Shown here: positions 18,172 through 26,212 of the stretch, piece after piece
How the letters are laid out: each line of letters begins with the position of its first letter
Position numbering within the stretch: the first letter of the stretch is position 1
NCBI GenBank assembly: GCA_020633435.1
Contig: JACKDP010000002.1
Location: 441,001 to 505,000, forward strand
Direction: 5' to 3'
Source of the DNA: Myxococcales bacterium
GTDB lineage: Bacteria > Myxococcota_A > Bradymonadia > UBA7976 > UBA1532
DNA: 64,000 nt
Position numbers and translations under genes: made by a program
The notes under the pieces: generated by a model
Database searches by the model: none
What the model was told of the DNA's origin: nothing
The model's input: the letters and a program-made list of their open reading frames with translations, nothing else

Positions 18172-20286
18172 ATGCGTCGATCCCCGATCCGTGACCGCGG
18201 CCTGCGCGCTGTGCCGGCGGTGCTTGCCGGCCTGGTGCTTGCGTTCGTGCTGCCGGCCCGCGCCGACGACGATGCAACCAACCGCCTGACCCGGGTGGAG
18301 GTGCGCGAGACGGACGTCGCGACCGAGATCGTGCTGCAGGGCACGGTCCCTCCCACGTTCACCGTCTTCAAGCTCAGCGATCCCACCCGGCTCTTCGTCG
18401 ACGTGGCCAACGCTGATGTGTCGGCGGTCCAGACGCCCATCGAGGTGGAGAACGGCGTGGTCGGTCAGATCACGGCGCTCCAGTTCAGCGATGACGTCGT
18501 GACGGTCGGCCGGCTCATCGTGGGCCTCGAGGTGGACGCCCCGTACACCGTCAAGGCGGTGGGCGACACCCTGGTCGTGACGGTGGACGCCAGCCGGCGG
18601 ACGGACAAGAAGCCCGTCAGCCTCGGCCCGACCGGCGGTGACGCCGGGGCCGCCGTGGCCGCCGCCGAGGTGAAGGTCCGCGAGGCCGAGCGCCGCGCCG
18701 AAGAGGCCAGCCAGCGCGCCCGCGAGGCCGAGGCCCGCGCCCGCCAGGCCGAGGATCGCGCCAAGACCGCCGACGAGCGGGCCAGCGCCCTCGCCCAGGC
18801 CCGCGCCCAGGACTCCCAGGCCCGGGGCAGCGCCGACGCCGCCCGCGCGGCCGCCGAGGCCTGCGCCCAGGAGGCCGAGGCCCAGGCGACGGAGGCCGCC
18901 GCCCGCGCTCGCGAGGCGGAGGCCCGCGCGGCGGTGGCCGAGGCCCGCGCCCGTGAGGCGGAGGCCCGCGCCCTCGCCGTCGAGTCGGCGGCCCGCACGC
19001 AGGCGGCCCAGGCCATCGCGGCCGGCCGTGGCGACGCCGCCGAGGCCCAGGCCAGCGCCCGCGCTGCCGCCCAGGAGGCCGCCGAGGCCGGGCCCGCGCT
19101 CGCGCCGCCGAGACCCGCAGCCGCGAGGCGGAGGCCCGCGCCGCCGCCCTGGCCAAGGCCGTGGCCGAGGCCCGCACCGAGGTGCAGCAGGCGGAGGCCC
19201 GCGCGGCCGCCGCCGACGACGCCGCGAAGACCCGCGTCGCCGAGGCCGAGGCCCGCATCCGCGCCGAGGCGGAGGCCCGCGCCCAGGCCGACCAGGCCGC
19301 CGCCGCCCGCATCCGCGCCGAGGCCGAGGCCCGCATCCAGGCCATGGCCCAGGCCCGCGCCGACACCGAGAAGGCCGCCGAGGCCCGCATCCGCGCGGCC
19401 CAGCAGGCCGCCGCCGCCGCCGACGCCCGCGCTCTCCAGGCCGCCCGCGCTGCCGAGCAGCAGGCCCAGGCCGCGACGGGCACCGCCCAGAAGGCCGAGG
19501 ACGCCGCGTCCCGCCTGGCGGTGGCCGAGAAGCGCGCCAACGAGGCCGAGACCCGCGCCGCCCGCGCCGAGGCCCGCGCCGCCAAGGCCGAGGCCGAGCG
19601 CCAGCGCCTCGCCGCCGAGCTCGCCTCGCTGGCGCAGCAGAAGGCGGACGCCGAGGCCCAGATCGCCCGCTTCGAGAGCGAGCAGGCCCGCCTGTCGGCG
19701 GATCTGGTCGCCGCCCGCGCCGCCAAGGACGCCGAGCGCACCCGGGTGCTCGAGGCCGAGGAGCGCGCCCAGGCCGCCGGCCTCGCCGCCGAGCGCGCCC
19801 GCGTCGCCCAGCTCGAGTCGGCCCAGGCCGCCTCCGGCCTCGACCAGCGCGTCGCCGCCCTCGAGGCCCAGCTCGAGGCCGCCAAGGCCGCCGACCGCAC
19901 CGACGACGTGGGTCGCCTGCAGGGCGAGCTGGCCTCGGTGGCCGGTGAGGGCGCGGCGCTGCGGGCCACCCTGCAGAACCGCGAGGACGAGCTCGCCGCG
20001 GCCCGCGCCGAGGCCGCCCGCAGCCAGGGCGAGGCCGCCCGGCTGGCCAGCGAGCTGGAGGAGGCCCGCAAGGCCGTCGCCGAGGCGCAGGTCGCCCAGG
20101 CCCAGCCCGTCGAGCCGGCCCCCGTGGTCGAGCCGGCCCCCGTGGTCGAGCCGGCCCCGCCGGTCGCGGTGGTCGAGCCGGCCCCGGTCGCGCCCGCCCA
20201 GGTGCTGCCGCCGCCGACCGTCGCGCTGGCCCGCATCACCAACGTGCGCTTCGACGACGACGCCACCGGCACCGCCATCCGGGTGA
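18172..20286 (+). CDS. pilQ: Type IV pilus secretin PilQ, 5' part (interrupted by frameshift)
   Basis: The 5' portion of pilQ. It encodes a signal peptide (about residues 1-28), a first AMIN domain (about 18280-18600; peptidoglycan-binding), and the start of a long Ala/Glu/Arg-rich coiled coil built from EARARE-type repeats. Only 18172-19091 is in the authentic frame. After 19091 the reading becomes Pro/Arg-rich nonsense that runs to a stop at 20286, while the natural continuation lies in another frame of the same strand. Restoring one base near 19090 joins it to the secretin half and gives a protein of about 1279 residues. The ATG at 18172 is preferred; a GTG at 18145 overlapping pilP is the alternative. 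Confidence 0.75.
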   Translation: MRRSPIRDRGLRAVPAVLAGLVLAFVLPARADDDATNRLTRVEVRETDVATEIVLQGTVPPTFTVFKLSDPTRLFVDVANADVSAVQTPIEVENGVVGQITALQFSDDVVTVGRLIVGLEVDAPYTVKAVGDTLVVTVDASRRTDKKPVSLGPTGGDAGAAVAAAEVKVREAERRAEEASQRAREAEARARQAEDRAKTADERASALAQARAQDSQARGSADAARAAAEACAQEAEAQATEAAARAREAEARAAVAEARAREAEARALAVESAARTQAAQAIAAGRGDAAEAQASARAAAQEAAEAGPALAPPRPAAARRRPAPPPWPRPWPRPAPRCSRRRPARPPPTTPRRPASPRPRPASAPRRRPAPRPTRPPPPASAPRPRPASRPWPRPAPTPRRPPRPASARPSRPPPPPTPALSRPPALPSSRPRPRRAPPRRPRTPRPAWRWPRSAPTRPRPAPPAPRPAPPRPRPSASASPPSSPRWRSRRRTPRPRSPASRASRPACRRIWSPPAPPRTPSAPGCSRPRSAPRPPASPPSAPASPSSSRPRPPPASTSASPPSRPSSRPPRPPTAPTTWVACRASWPRWPVRARRCGPPCRTARTSSPRPAPRPPAARARPPGWPASWRRPARPSPRRRSPRPSPSSRPPWSSRPPWSSRPRRSRWSSRPRSRPPRCCRRRPSRWPASPTCASTTTPPAPPSG
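19087..19095 (+). other. Single-base frameshift site in pilQ
   Basis: The coiled-coil region repeats units reading GCCGAGGCC CGC. At 19081-19100 one unit reads GCCGAGGCCGGGCCCGCG; adding an A to give GAGGCC restores both the repeat pattern and the frame of the secretin half. Both sides are clean coding sequence, which points to a single missing base here. It may be a sequencing or assembly error in GC-rich repetitive DNA, or a real mutation. Confidence 0.8.
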
Positions 20287-22010
20287 CGTTCACGGGCAAG
20301 CCCGTGTACCAGACCCGCCAGGAGGGTGAGCGCACCCGGGTGCTGGAGTTCCAGAACGCCCGCATCGATCCCGCCCTGGAGCGCACGCTGGACACCAGCG
20401 AGTTCGCCAGCGCCGTGCAGATCGTCTCGAGCTTCCAGGCCCCGCCCCCGGGCGACCAGGTCCGCGTCGTCGTGACGCTGAGCGAGCAGGTCAAGGAGGA
20501 CGTCGTGGTCGAGGGCAACACCCTCGCCTGGACGTTCGGCAAGCCCCGGGCCTCCCGCCCGGTGGTCGGCGCGGTGCCCCCGCCGCCCGCCTGGTCGGCG
20601 CCGCCGCCGCCCGCGCCCGTGAAGTTCGATCAGCCCCAGGCGGCGGCCTTCACCGCCCCCATGCAGCCCATCGCGGGCTTCACCGGGGCCCGGCGCCGCG
20701 CGGCGCCCGTGCGGCGCTACACCGGCCGCCGCATCAACATCGACATCAAGGATGGCGACATCCACAACATCCTCCGGCTGCTCGCCAAGGAGGGCAACGT
20801 CAACATCGTGACCAGCGACGACGTGAAGGGGACGGTCACCGTCCACCTGAAGCTCGTCCCCTGGGACCAGGCCCTCGACATCATCCTGCAGACCAAGGGC
20901 CTGGGCATGGTGCGCGATGGCGACATCATCCGCGTCGCCCCCGCTGAGGTGCTGGCCAAGGAGCGCGACCTCCAGCTCCAGCAGCAGGAGGTCAAGGAGA
21001 AGCTCAAGCCCCTGCTGGTCAAGCTCATCACGGTGAACTACGCGAGCGCCTCCGACCTGCTGCCCCGCGTGCGCAGCGTCCTGAGCGACCGCGGCAAGGC
21101 CGAGTTCGACGAGCGCACCAACACGGTCATCGTGAAGGACGTGCAGGAGAACGTGGAGGCCGCCGAGGACATCGTGTCGCGCCTCGACACCCAGACGCCC
21201 CAGGTCCTCATCGAGGCCCGCATCGTCGAGGTGAACACGGTCGACTCGCTGCAGCTCGGCATCCAGTGGGGCGGCAACGCCCTGGCCAGCCCCGCGCTCG
21301 GCAACGGCACCGGCCTGCGCTTCCCGAGCGTGGTCGGCGTGCGCGGCGCCGCCGACGACGCCCAGACGCCCTCGACCGGCGTGGCCACCGTCCCGAACTT
21401 CGTGGTGAACCTGCCCGCGGCCGCCGGCGGCGGGTCCGGTGGTGCCCTCGGCCTGACCTTCGGCAGCATCGACGGCGCCTACAACCTCAACGTCCGGCTC
21501 TCGGCCTTCGAGAACCGCGGCACGGTCAAGATCGTGTCGAGCCCGAAGATCACCACGCTGGACAACAAGGAAGCCACGATCAGCCAGGGCGTCAGCATCC
21601 CCATCAGCCAGGTCTCGGCGGCGGGGACGCAGACGGTGTTCTTCGACGCGGTGCTGAAGCTCGAGGTCACGCCCCACGTGACCCAGGACGGCAACATCTA
21701 TCTGAAGATCCGCGCCGAGAACAACACGCCCGACTTCCAGAACGTGGGCGCCCGCGGTGACCCCACCATCCTGAAGAAGGAGGCCGAGACCGAGCTGCTC
21801 CTCAAGGACGGGGACACCACGGTCATCGGCGGCATCTACACCAGCAACGCGGGTCAGAACAGCTCCGAGGTCCCGTACCTCGCGCAGATCCCCATCCTGG
21901 GCGCGATCTTCCGCAACTACCAGGAGACGGATCGCCGCACCGAGCTGCTGATCTTCGTCACCCCCCGCATCGTCAACCGCTCCGCGACCAGGGTGCGGAC
22001 CGCCAACTGA
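19161..22010 (+). CDS. pilQ: Type IV pilus secretin PilQ, 3' part with secretin domain
   Basis: The in-frame 3' portion of PilQ; the first ATG of this frame is at 19161 but the true coding frame can be read back to 19092. It contains the rest of the Ala-rich coiled coil (to about 20100), a PVVEPA-repeat linker, a second AMIN domain (about 20223-20545), a Pro-rich linker, the N0/STN domain (INIDIKDGDIHNILRLLA), an N1 domain and the outer-membrane secretin barrel. The barrel ends in VPYLAQIPILGAIFR and ELLIFVTPRIV, the classic secretin signature. It forms the gate through which the pilus crosses the outer membrane. The coiled coil of about 480 residues between the AMIN domains is unusual. Confidence 0.92.
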   Translation: MAEARTEVQQAEARAAAADDAAKTRVAEAEARIRAEAEARAQADQAAAARIRAEAEARIQAMAQARADTEKAAEARIRAAQQAAAAADARALQAARAAEQQAQAATGTAQKAEDAASRLAVAEKRANEAETRAARAEARAAKAEAERQRLAAELASLAQQKADAEAQIARFESEQARLSADLVAARAAKDAERTRVLEAEERAQAAGLAAERARVAQLESAQAASGLDQRVAALEAQLEAAKAADRTDDVGRLQGELASVAGEGAALRATLQNREDELAAARAEAARSQGEAARLASELEEARKAVAEAQVAQAQPVEPAPVVEPAPVVEPAPPVAVVEPAPVAPAQVLPPPTVALARITNVRFDDDATGTAIRVTFTGKPVYQTRQEGERTRVLEFQNARIDPALERTLDTSEFASAVQIVSSFQAPPPGDQVRVVVTLSEQVKEDVVVEGNTLAWTFGKPRASRPVVGAVPPPPAWSAPPPPAPVKFDQPQAAAFTAPMQPIAGFTGARRRAAPVRRYTGRRINIDIKDGDIHNILRLLAKEGNVNIVTSDDVKGTVTVHLKLVPWDQALDIILQTKGLGMVRDGDIIRVAPAEVLAKERDLQLQQQEVKEKLKPLLVKLITVNYASASDLLPRVRSVLSDRGKAEFDERTNTVIVKDVQENVEAAEDIVSRLDTQTPQVLIEARIVEVNTVDSLQLGIQWGGNALASPALGNGTGLRFPSVVGVRGAADDAQTPSTGVATVPNFVVNLPAAAGGGSGGALGLTFGSIDGAYNLNVRLSAFENRGTVKIVSSPKITTLDNKEATISQGVSIPISQVSAAGTQTVFFDAVLKLEVTPHVTQDGNIYLKIRAENNTPDFQNVGARGDPTILKKEAETELLLKDGDTTVIGGIYTSNAGQNSSEVPYLAQIPILGAIFRNYQETDRRTELLIFVTPRIVNRSATRVRTAN

Positions 22011-22525
22011 TGGCGGGGGCCGCCCGGCACCTGCTGATCTCCGGACCCATGGGCACCGGCAAGTCCACGGTCGGTCGGCTCGTCGCCGACCGGCTCTCGC
22101 TCCCCTTCACCGATCTGGACGCGGACGTCGAGGCCCAGGCCGGGTGCTCGGTGGCGGCCCTCTTCGCCCGGGAGGGCGAGGCGGGCTTCCGCGTGCGGGA
22201 GCGGCGCGCCCTCGAGGCCGCCCTGGCTGGCCCGGCCGCGGTCATCGCGCTCGGGGGTGGCACCATCGTCGATCCCGAGAACCGCCACCTCATCCGGCAG
22301 CATGGGCGGCTGGTCACGCTCACCGCCAGCCTGGAGACGCTGGCCGAGCGCCTGGCGGGGGACACCACCCGGCCGCTCCTCGCCGGGGGCATCGAGGCCC
22401 TGGCCGACCTGGTGGCGGTGCGGTCGGTGGCCTACGCCGACGCGGACGTGGTGGTCGCGACCGATGGCCGCGATCCCGAGGCCGTCGCGGCCGCGGTGGT
22501 CGCCGCCTGGCGGGGGGCTGCTTGA
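22010..22525 (+). CDS. aroK: Shikimate kinase
   Basis: A 171-residue shikimate kinase, phosphorylating shikimate in the chorismate pathway. Walker A is GPMGTGKST (12-20), the shikimate-binding DLDADVE follows, then FRVRERRAL and the GGGT loop, and TTRPLL in the lid. The start overlaps the pilQ stop by one base (TGATG), and the stop overlaps aroB in the same way, so pilQ-aroK-aroB are coupled. A pilMNOPQ-aroK-aroB order is also seen in many gammaproteobacteria. Confidence 0.95.
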   Translation: MAGAARHLLISGPMGTGKSTVGRLVADRLSLPFTDLDADVEAQAGCSVAALFAREGEAGFRVRERRALEAALAGPAAVIALGGGTIVDPENRHLIRQHGRLVTLTASLETLAERLAGDTTRPLLAGGIEALADLVAVRSVAYADADVVVATDGRDPEAVAAAVVAAWRGAA

Positions 22526-23622
22526 TGGCCGCCGATCTCGCGCTCGAGCTGCCGGGCGGCGGCTATCCCATCCTCGTCCGCCACGAGGCCGTGGCCGAGT
22601 GCGCCGCCCGCGTCGCCGAGATCGCCGGCGCCGCGTCCGTCATCGTGATCTCCGACGAGACCGTCTGGGCCCTGCACGGCCCGACGCTCCTGGGGGCGCT
22701 CGGCGCGGTCGGCGTCCAGGCAGCGCCGCTGACGGTGCCGCCGGGCGAGGCCGCCAAGGATCTGGCCATCGTGGCCCGGCTGTACGACGAGGCCTTCGCC
22801 GCGGGGGTCGATCGCGGGACGATCCTCGTCGCCTTCGGCGGCGGGGTGGTCGGCGACGTCGCGGGCTTCGTGGCGGCCACGCTGCTGCGGGGGCTGCGGT
22901 TCGTCCAGGTGCCGACGACGCTGCTGGCCCAGGTGGACAGCAGCGTGGGGGGCAAGGTGGGCGTCAACCACGCCCGCGGCAAGAACCTGATCGGGGCGTT
23001 CCACCAGCCGGCGCTGGTGTTCGCCGACACGGCCTGGCTACGCACGCTGCCGCCGCGCTCGCTGCGCGCGGGGCTCGCCGAGGTGGTGAAGCACGGCCTG
23101 GTGGCCCGGCCGGCGCTGCTGGCCGAGGCCCCCGCCGCGCTCCGGGCCTGGGAGCGCGGCGAGCCCGAGGCGATGGCGTTGTTGGTGGCCTCTGCCATCG
23201 AGGTCAAGGCCGAGGTGGTGCGGGGCGACGTCTTCGAGGCGGGCCAGCGCGCCCTGTTGAACCTCGGCCACACGCTGGGGCACGCCATCGAGGCCGCCCA
23301 CCCGGGGGTGCTGGAGCACGGCGAGGCGGTGGCCCTGGGGATCGCCTGCGCCGCCGAGCGGTCCGAGGTCCGGGGCCTGGTGAGCCCGGCCGAGCGCCAG
23401 GTGGTCCTGGAGACGCTGGCGGCCTGCGGCCTCGACACCGCCTGGCGGCCCTGGATCTCGCCGTCGGTGCTCGACAAGGTAGCCAACGACAAGAAGATTC
23501 GTGGACAATACGTGAACGACGTCTTGCTGTCCGGGCTGGGTCGGTGCCAGATCGACTCTGTGACGCTCGCGGCATGGCGGCGGACCGTGACCGGCCTGGC
23601 GGCCGATCCGGTGGAGGCATAG
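22525..23622 (+). CDS. aroB: 3-dehydroquinate synthase
   Basis: A 365-residue enzyme converting DAHP to 3-dehydroquinate, the second step of the shikimate pathway. The NAD-binding region has AFGGGVVGDVAGFVA, followed by QVPTTLLAQVDSSVGGKVGVN. Metal ligands are in EVVKHGL, LGHTLGHAIE and LEHGEAVALG. It is of normal length and directly coupled to aroK. aroQ, the next pathway enzyme, lies 1.4 kb downstream on the same strand, so three consecutive or near-consecutive steps cluster here. Confidence 0.96.
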   Translation: MAADLALELPGGGYPILVRHEAVAECAARVAEIAGAASVIVISDETVWALHGPTLLGALGAVGVQAAPLTVPPGEAAKDLAIVARLYDEAFAAGVDRGTILVAFGGGVVGDVAGFVAATLLRGLRFVQVPTTLLAQVDSSVGGKVGVNHARGKNLIGAFHQPALVFADTAWLRTLPPRSLRAGLAEVVKHGLVARPALLAEAPAALRAWERGEPEAMALLVASAIEVKAEVVRGDVFEAGQRALLNLGHTLGHAIEAAHPGVLEHGEAVALGIACAAERSEVRGLVSPAERQVVLETLAACGLDTAWRPWISPSVLDKVANDKKIRGQYVNDVLLSGLGRCQIDSVTLAAWRRTVTGLAADPVEA

Positions 23623-23631
23623 GAGGCGTTG

Positions 23632-24489
23632 ATGCACGCGCAGGGGTGGATTGTGTCTGCCGGTGGGAAGCGGATGCTGGCCGGGCTCTTGGCCGTCGGC
23701 CTGCTGGGAGCCTGTGAGGACCGCGAGGTCAGCCTGCAGATCGTCCAGATGGAGATCGACGGGCAGTGCCTGCTGGAGGCGACGTCGTCGGTGGCCGCCA
23801 CCAACGCGCTGGGCGAGGGGGCGGTCGATCTGGCCGTCACGACCAACTACGCCGTGTTCCCGCGGGTCACCAACAACATGCTGGATGTCACCGAGGTGAA
23901 CAGCTTCAGCGCGACGGACGGGCGCATCGACACCCACGACGTCGTGCTGAAGGAGGCCATCATCCGCTACGAGTCGGATGAGGGCCTGCCGGCCAACCTG
24001 GGCGATCGGCGCCGCGTGCCCCTCTCGGGCACCATCCCCGTCAACGCGAGCGCGGTGGTGGGCATGACGGTCCTGACGCCGGCGATGATCGAGGAGCTGC
24101 GGGCCTCGCCCCGGTTCCTCGTCACCGACTCCATCGACGGCACGGTCTTCCCGGTCCGCACGTCGGTGCAGGTGCTCATGCGCATCGTGCTGAAGGGCGA
24201 GACGCTGGACGGCACCGACGTCACCAGCAACGAGTTCGTCTTCCCGGTCCGTGTCTGCAACGGCTGCCGCGTGCTCTTCCCGCCGGACGCCATCGACGTG
24301 TCGGCCCCGGTGCAGCCCAACTGCCTGCGGCTGCCCGATCCCGAGGCGGACAACCAGATCATCGAGCGGCTGGCCTGCCAGCTCCCCGGCACCGACAACA
24401 ACTTCGTCGACTGCCGTGAGTGCCCCGGCTTCGCGGTGGACAACCTCTCCGCGCAGCTCTGCCAGCCGGCGGCCGGGCCGCGGCTCTGA
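23632..24489 (+). CDS. Lipoprotein of unknown function
   Basis: A 285-residue lipoprotein. A 27-residue signal ends in LLGAC (Cys at about residue 27 of the protein), and AGGAGG precedes the ATG. The mature part is beta-rich without recognised catalytic motifs; it has Cys pairs near the end (VCNGCRVLF, VDCRECPGF) likely to form disulfides. I do not recognise the family. The gene follows aroB by 9 bases and may share its transcript; an inverted repeat after it probably ends that transcript. Confidence 0.75.
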   Translation: MHAQGWIVSAGGKRMLAGLLAVGLLGACEDREVSLQIVQMEIDGQCLLEATSSVAATNALGEGAVDLAVTTNYAVFPRVTNNMLDVTEVNSFSATDGRIDTHDVVLKEAIIRYESDEGLPANLGDRRRVPLSGTIPVNASAVVGMTVLTPAMIEELRASPRFLVTDSIDGTVFPVRTSVQVLMRIVLKGETLDGTDVTSNEFVFPVRVCNGCRVLFPPDAIDVSAPVQPNCLRLPDPEADNQIIERLACQLPGTDNNFVDCRECPGFAVDNLSAQLCQPAAGPRL

Positions 24490-24496
24490 GAGGCTC

Positions 24497-24520
24497 AGCC
24501 GGCCCCGGCCGGCTCGTTTG
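24497..24520 (+). terminator. Hairpin after the lipoprotein gene, terminator-like
   Basis: AGCCGGCC (24497-24504) pairs perfectly with GGCCGGCT (24507-24514) and is followed by CGTTTG. The stem is strong but the T run is only three bases, so it may act with Rho or be a weak terminator. It lies between the aro/lipoprotein transcript and the next promoter. Confidence 0.5.
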
Positions 24521-24546
24521 ACAACCCCGGTGGCCGACGGTAGAAA
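24518..24546 (+). promoter_or_regulatory. Sigma-70-type promoter for the roadblock gene
   Basis: A perfect -35 TTGACA (24518-24523), a 17-base spacer and TAGAAA (24541-24546) as -10. It directly follows the hairpin, so transcription ends and restarts here. It should drive the roadblock gene and possibly aroQ and efp. Confidence 0.7.
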
Positions 24547-24600
24547 CCGCCCGCCGGATCCGGCGCCCCCTGGACGATGCGCCGACGAGAGGACGGGCCA

Positions 24601-24957
24601 GTGTTCGAGTCGACTCTGAAGCGCCTGGTTGCGGACGCGGATGGTGCCCTGGGGGCGGCCGTCCTGAGCCTGGATGGCCTGGTCATCGAGGCGGTGGACG
24701 AGACGGGCGCGCCCTGCGACCCCGAGGTGGCCACCCTCGAGTACGCCCAGGTCTTCAAGCAGCTCCTGGCCGCCGCCGAGGAGATCGAGCTGGGGCGCGT
24801 CGAGCGCTTCACCGTCGAGGGCCACAAGCGCCTGGGCCTGGCCCGCGTGCTCTCCCCCCACTACGTCGTCGCGCTGAACCTGCCCGCGGGGGCCATCGAG
24901 GCCCAGGGCCACTTCCACCTGCGGGTGGCCGCCCCGGATCTCGGGCGGGAGCTCTGA
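24601..24957 (+). CDS. Roadblock/LC7-domain protein
   Basis: A 118-residue protein with the Roadblock/LC7 fold: an N-terminal helix (ESTLKRLVADADGALGAAVL), a beta-hairpin (LSLDGLVIEAVDE), a long central helix and paired strands (LARVLSPHYVVALNL). These proteins act as GTPase-activating or scaffold partners of Ras-like GTPases; in myxobacteria MglB is the polarity-control example. No GTPase is adjacent. I chose the GTG at 24601 over the ATG at 24577 because the homologous fold begins there and GAGAGGA lies upstream. The role is unknown. Confidence 0.75.
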   Translation: MFESTLKRLVADADGALGAAVLSLDGLVIEAVDETGAPCDPEVATLEYAQVFKQLLAAAEEIELGRVERFTVEGHKRLGLARVLSPHYVVALNLPAGAIEAQGHFHLRVAAPDLGREL

Positions 24958-25030
24958 GCAGCGCAGAGGCCGTGGGCGTGCCCGCGGCGAGATGATCTGC
25001 CTGGCCGCGGCCGGGCGCAGGAGCCACGGC

Positions 25031-25474
25031 GTGCGGGTGCTCGTCCTCAACGGACCCAACCTCGATCAGCTCGGTCGACGCGAGCCGTCGGTCTATGGCC
25101 AGCAGACGCTGCCCGAGATCGAGCAGGCGCTGCACGCCACGGCCGAGGCGCTCGGCCTGGAGCTGCGCTGCGTCCAGAGCAACCACGAGGGCGCCCTCAT
25201 CGAGGCGCTGCACGGCGCGACCGACTGCGATGGCATCGTGATCAACCCCGCGGGCTATGGCCACACCAGCGTGGCGCTGCGCGACGCGCTGCTGATCGCC
25301 GATCGGCCCACGGTGGAGGTCCACCTCTCGAACCTGGCGCGGCGGGAGCCCTTCCGGCACCGCACGCTCACCGCCGACGTGGCCGTCGGCACGATCTCCG
25401 GCCTCGGCGCCCACGGCTACCACCTGGCGCTCCACGCGCTGAAGAGCCTCCTGGCCCCGGCCACCCCCCATTGA
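25031..25474 (+). CDS. aroQ: 3-dehydroquinate dehydratase, type II
   Basis: A 147-residue type II dehydroquinase, which dehydrates 3-dehydroquinate to 3-dehydroshikimate. It shows LVLNGPNLDQLGRREPSVYG with the catalytic Tyr, QSNHEGALIE, and NPAGYGHTSVALRDA, then VEVHLSN with the active-site His. The GTG start at 25031 has AGGAG upstream and matches the usual N-terminus; the ATG at 24992 would add an unrelated extension. It precedes efp by 36 bases. Confidence 0.95.
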   Translation: MRVLVLNGPNLDQLGRREPSVYGQQTLPEIEQALHATAEALGLELRCVQSNHEGALIEALHGATDCDGIVINPAGYGHTSVALRDALLIADRPTVEVHLSNLARREPFRHRTLTADVAVGTISGLGAHGYHLALHALKSLLAPATPH

Positions 25475-25510
25475 TGCGCCCGTCGGCGCCAAGCCCCCCA
25501 AGGAGTTTCC

Positions 25511-26074
25511 GTGATTCAGACCAATGAGTTCCGCAAGGGCATGAAGGTCGACTACGAGGGCAGCCTCTGGATCATCGTCGAGGCCAACCACGTCAAGCCC
25601 GGCAAGGGCGTGGCCTTCGTGAAGACCCGCCTCAAGAACATGCTCAACGGGCAGACCCTCGACATCAACTTCCGCTCCGGCGACAAGGTCGGTCGTCCCG
25701 ATGTGATGGAAGTGACGATGCAGGTCCTCTACTCCGATGGCGAGGCCTGGCACTTCATGAACCAGACCAGCTACGAGCAGGTCGCCATCACCATCGAAGA
25801 CCTGGGCGAGGCCGCCCAGTTCCTCAAGGACAACCTCGAGGTCGGCGTGCTGCTCTACAACGGCCGCCCCGTCGACGTGACGCTGCCGAACTTCGTCGAT
25901 CTGCTCATCACCGAGTGTGAGCCCGGCGTCCGGGGCGACACGGCCCAGGGCGGCACCAAGCCCGCCACGCTGGAGACCGGCGCCGTGGTGCAGGTGCCCC
26001 TCTTCGTCGAGCAGGGCGAGATCATCCGCGTGGACACCCGGACGGCCAGCTACTCCTCGCGCGTCGGTCGCTAA
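25511..26074 (+). CDS. efp: Elongation factor P
   Basis: A 187-residue EF-P of normal length with three beta-barrel domains. EF-P relieves ribosome stalling at polyproline, which fits a proteome with many Pro-rich linkers. The tip of the domain I loop reads KPGKG with Lys32 at the modified position, so the Lys (EpmA-type) rather than the Arg-rhamnose branch is expected; modification genes are not in the window. The GTG start is preceded by AGGAG. The C-terminal domain ends in the signature LETGAVVQVPLFVEQGEIIRVDT. Confidence 0.96.
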   Translation: MIQTNEFRKGMKVDYEGSLWIIVEANHVKPGKGVAFVKTRLKNMLNGQTLDINFRSGDKVGRPDVMEVTMQVLYSDGEAWHFMNQTSYEQVAITIEDLGEAAQFLKDNLEVGVLLYNGRPVDVTLPNFVDLLITECEPGVRGDTAQGGTKPATLETGAVVQVPLFVEQGEIIRVDTRTASYSSRVGR

Positions 26075-26092
26075 CGCGCCCCTCCCGGCGAC

Positions 26093-26121
26093 TTGACTCC
26101 CCTCGGACCCACCCATACCAT
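26093..26121 (+). promoter_or_regulatory. Promoter candidate for the TPR gene
   Basis: TTGACT (26093-26098), a 17-base spacer and TACCAT (26116-26121). The -35 is 5/6 and the -10 is 4/6 of consensus. It lies 92 bases before the TTG start of the large TPR gene and just after efp. Confidence 0.45.
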
Positions 26122-26212
26122 CGATGGCTCAGGCGCCTGATCGGTCTGCCGAACCGACTCCGGTCGACCAGCAGCGCGGTCGGGAGCGACCCTCCCCGGA
26201 GACTTCCACGAC

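Noticed and set aside
19092..20286. Pro/Arg-rich tail of the first pilQ frame as a real domain.
   Set aside because: It is the out-of-frame reading of the same coiled-coil repeat that codes for Ala/Glu/Arg sequence in the neighbouring frame after the single-base shift.
18465..21677. A very long open frame antisense to pilQ (minus strand).
   Set aside because: It is rich in Gly, Leu, Arg and His without recognisable domains and has no ribosome-binding site. It arises from the GC-rich codon pattern of the secretin gene.
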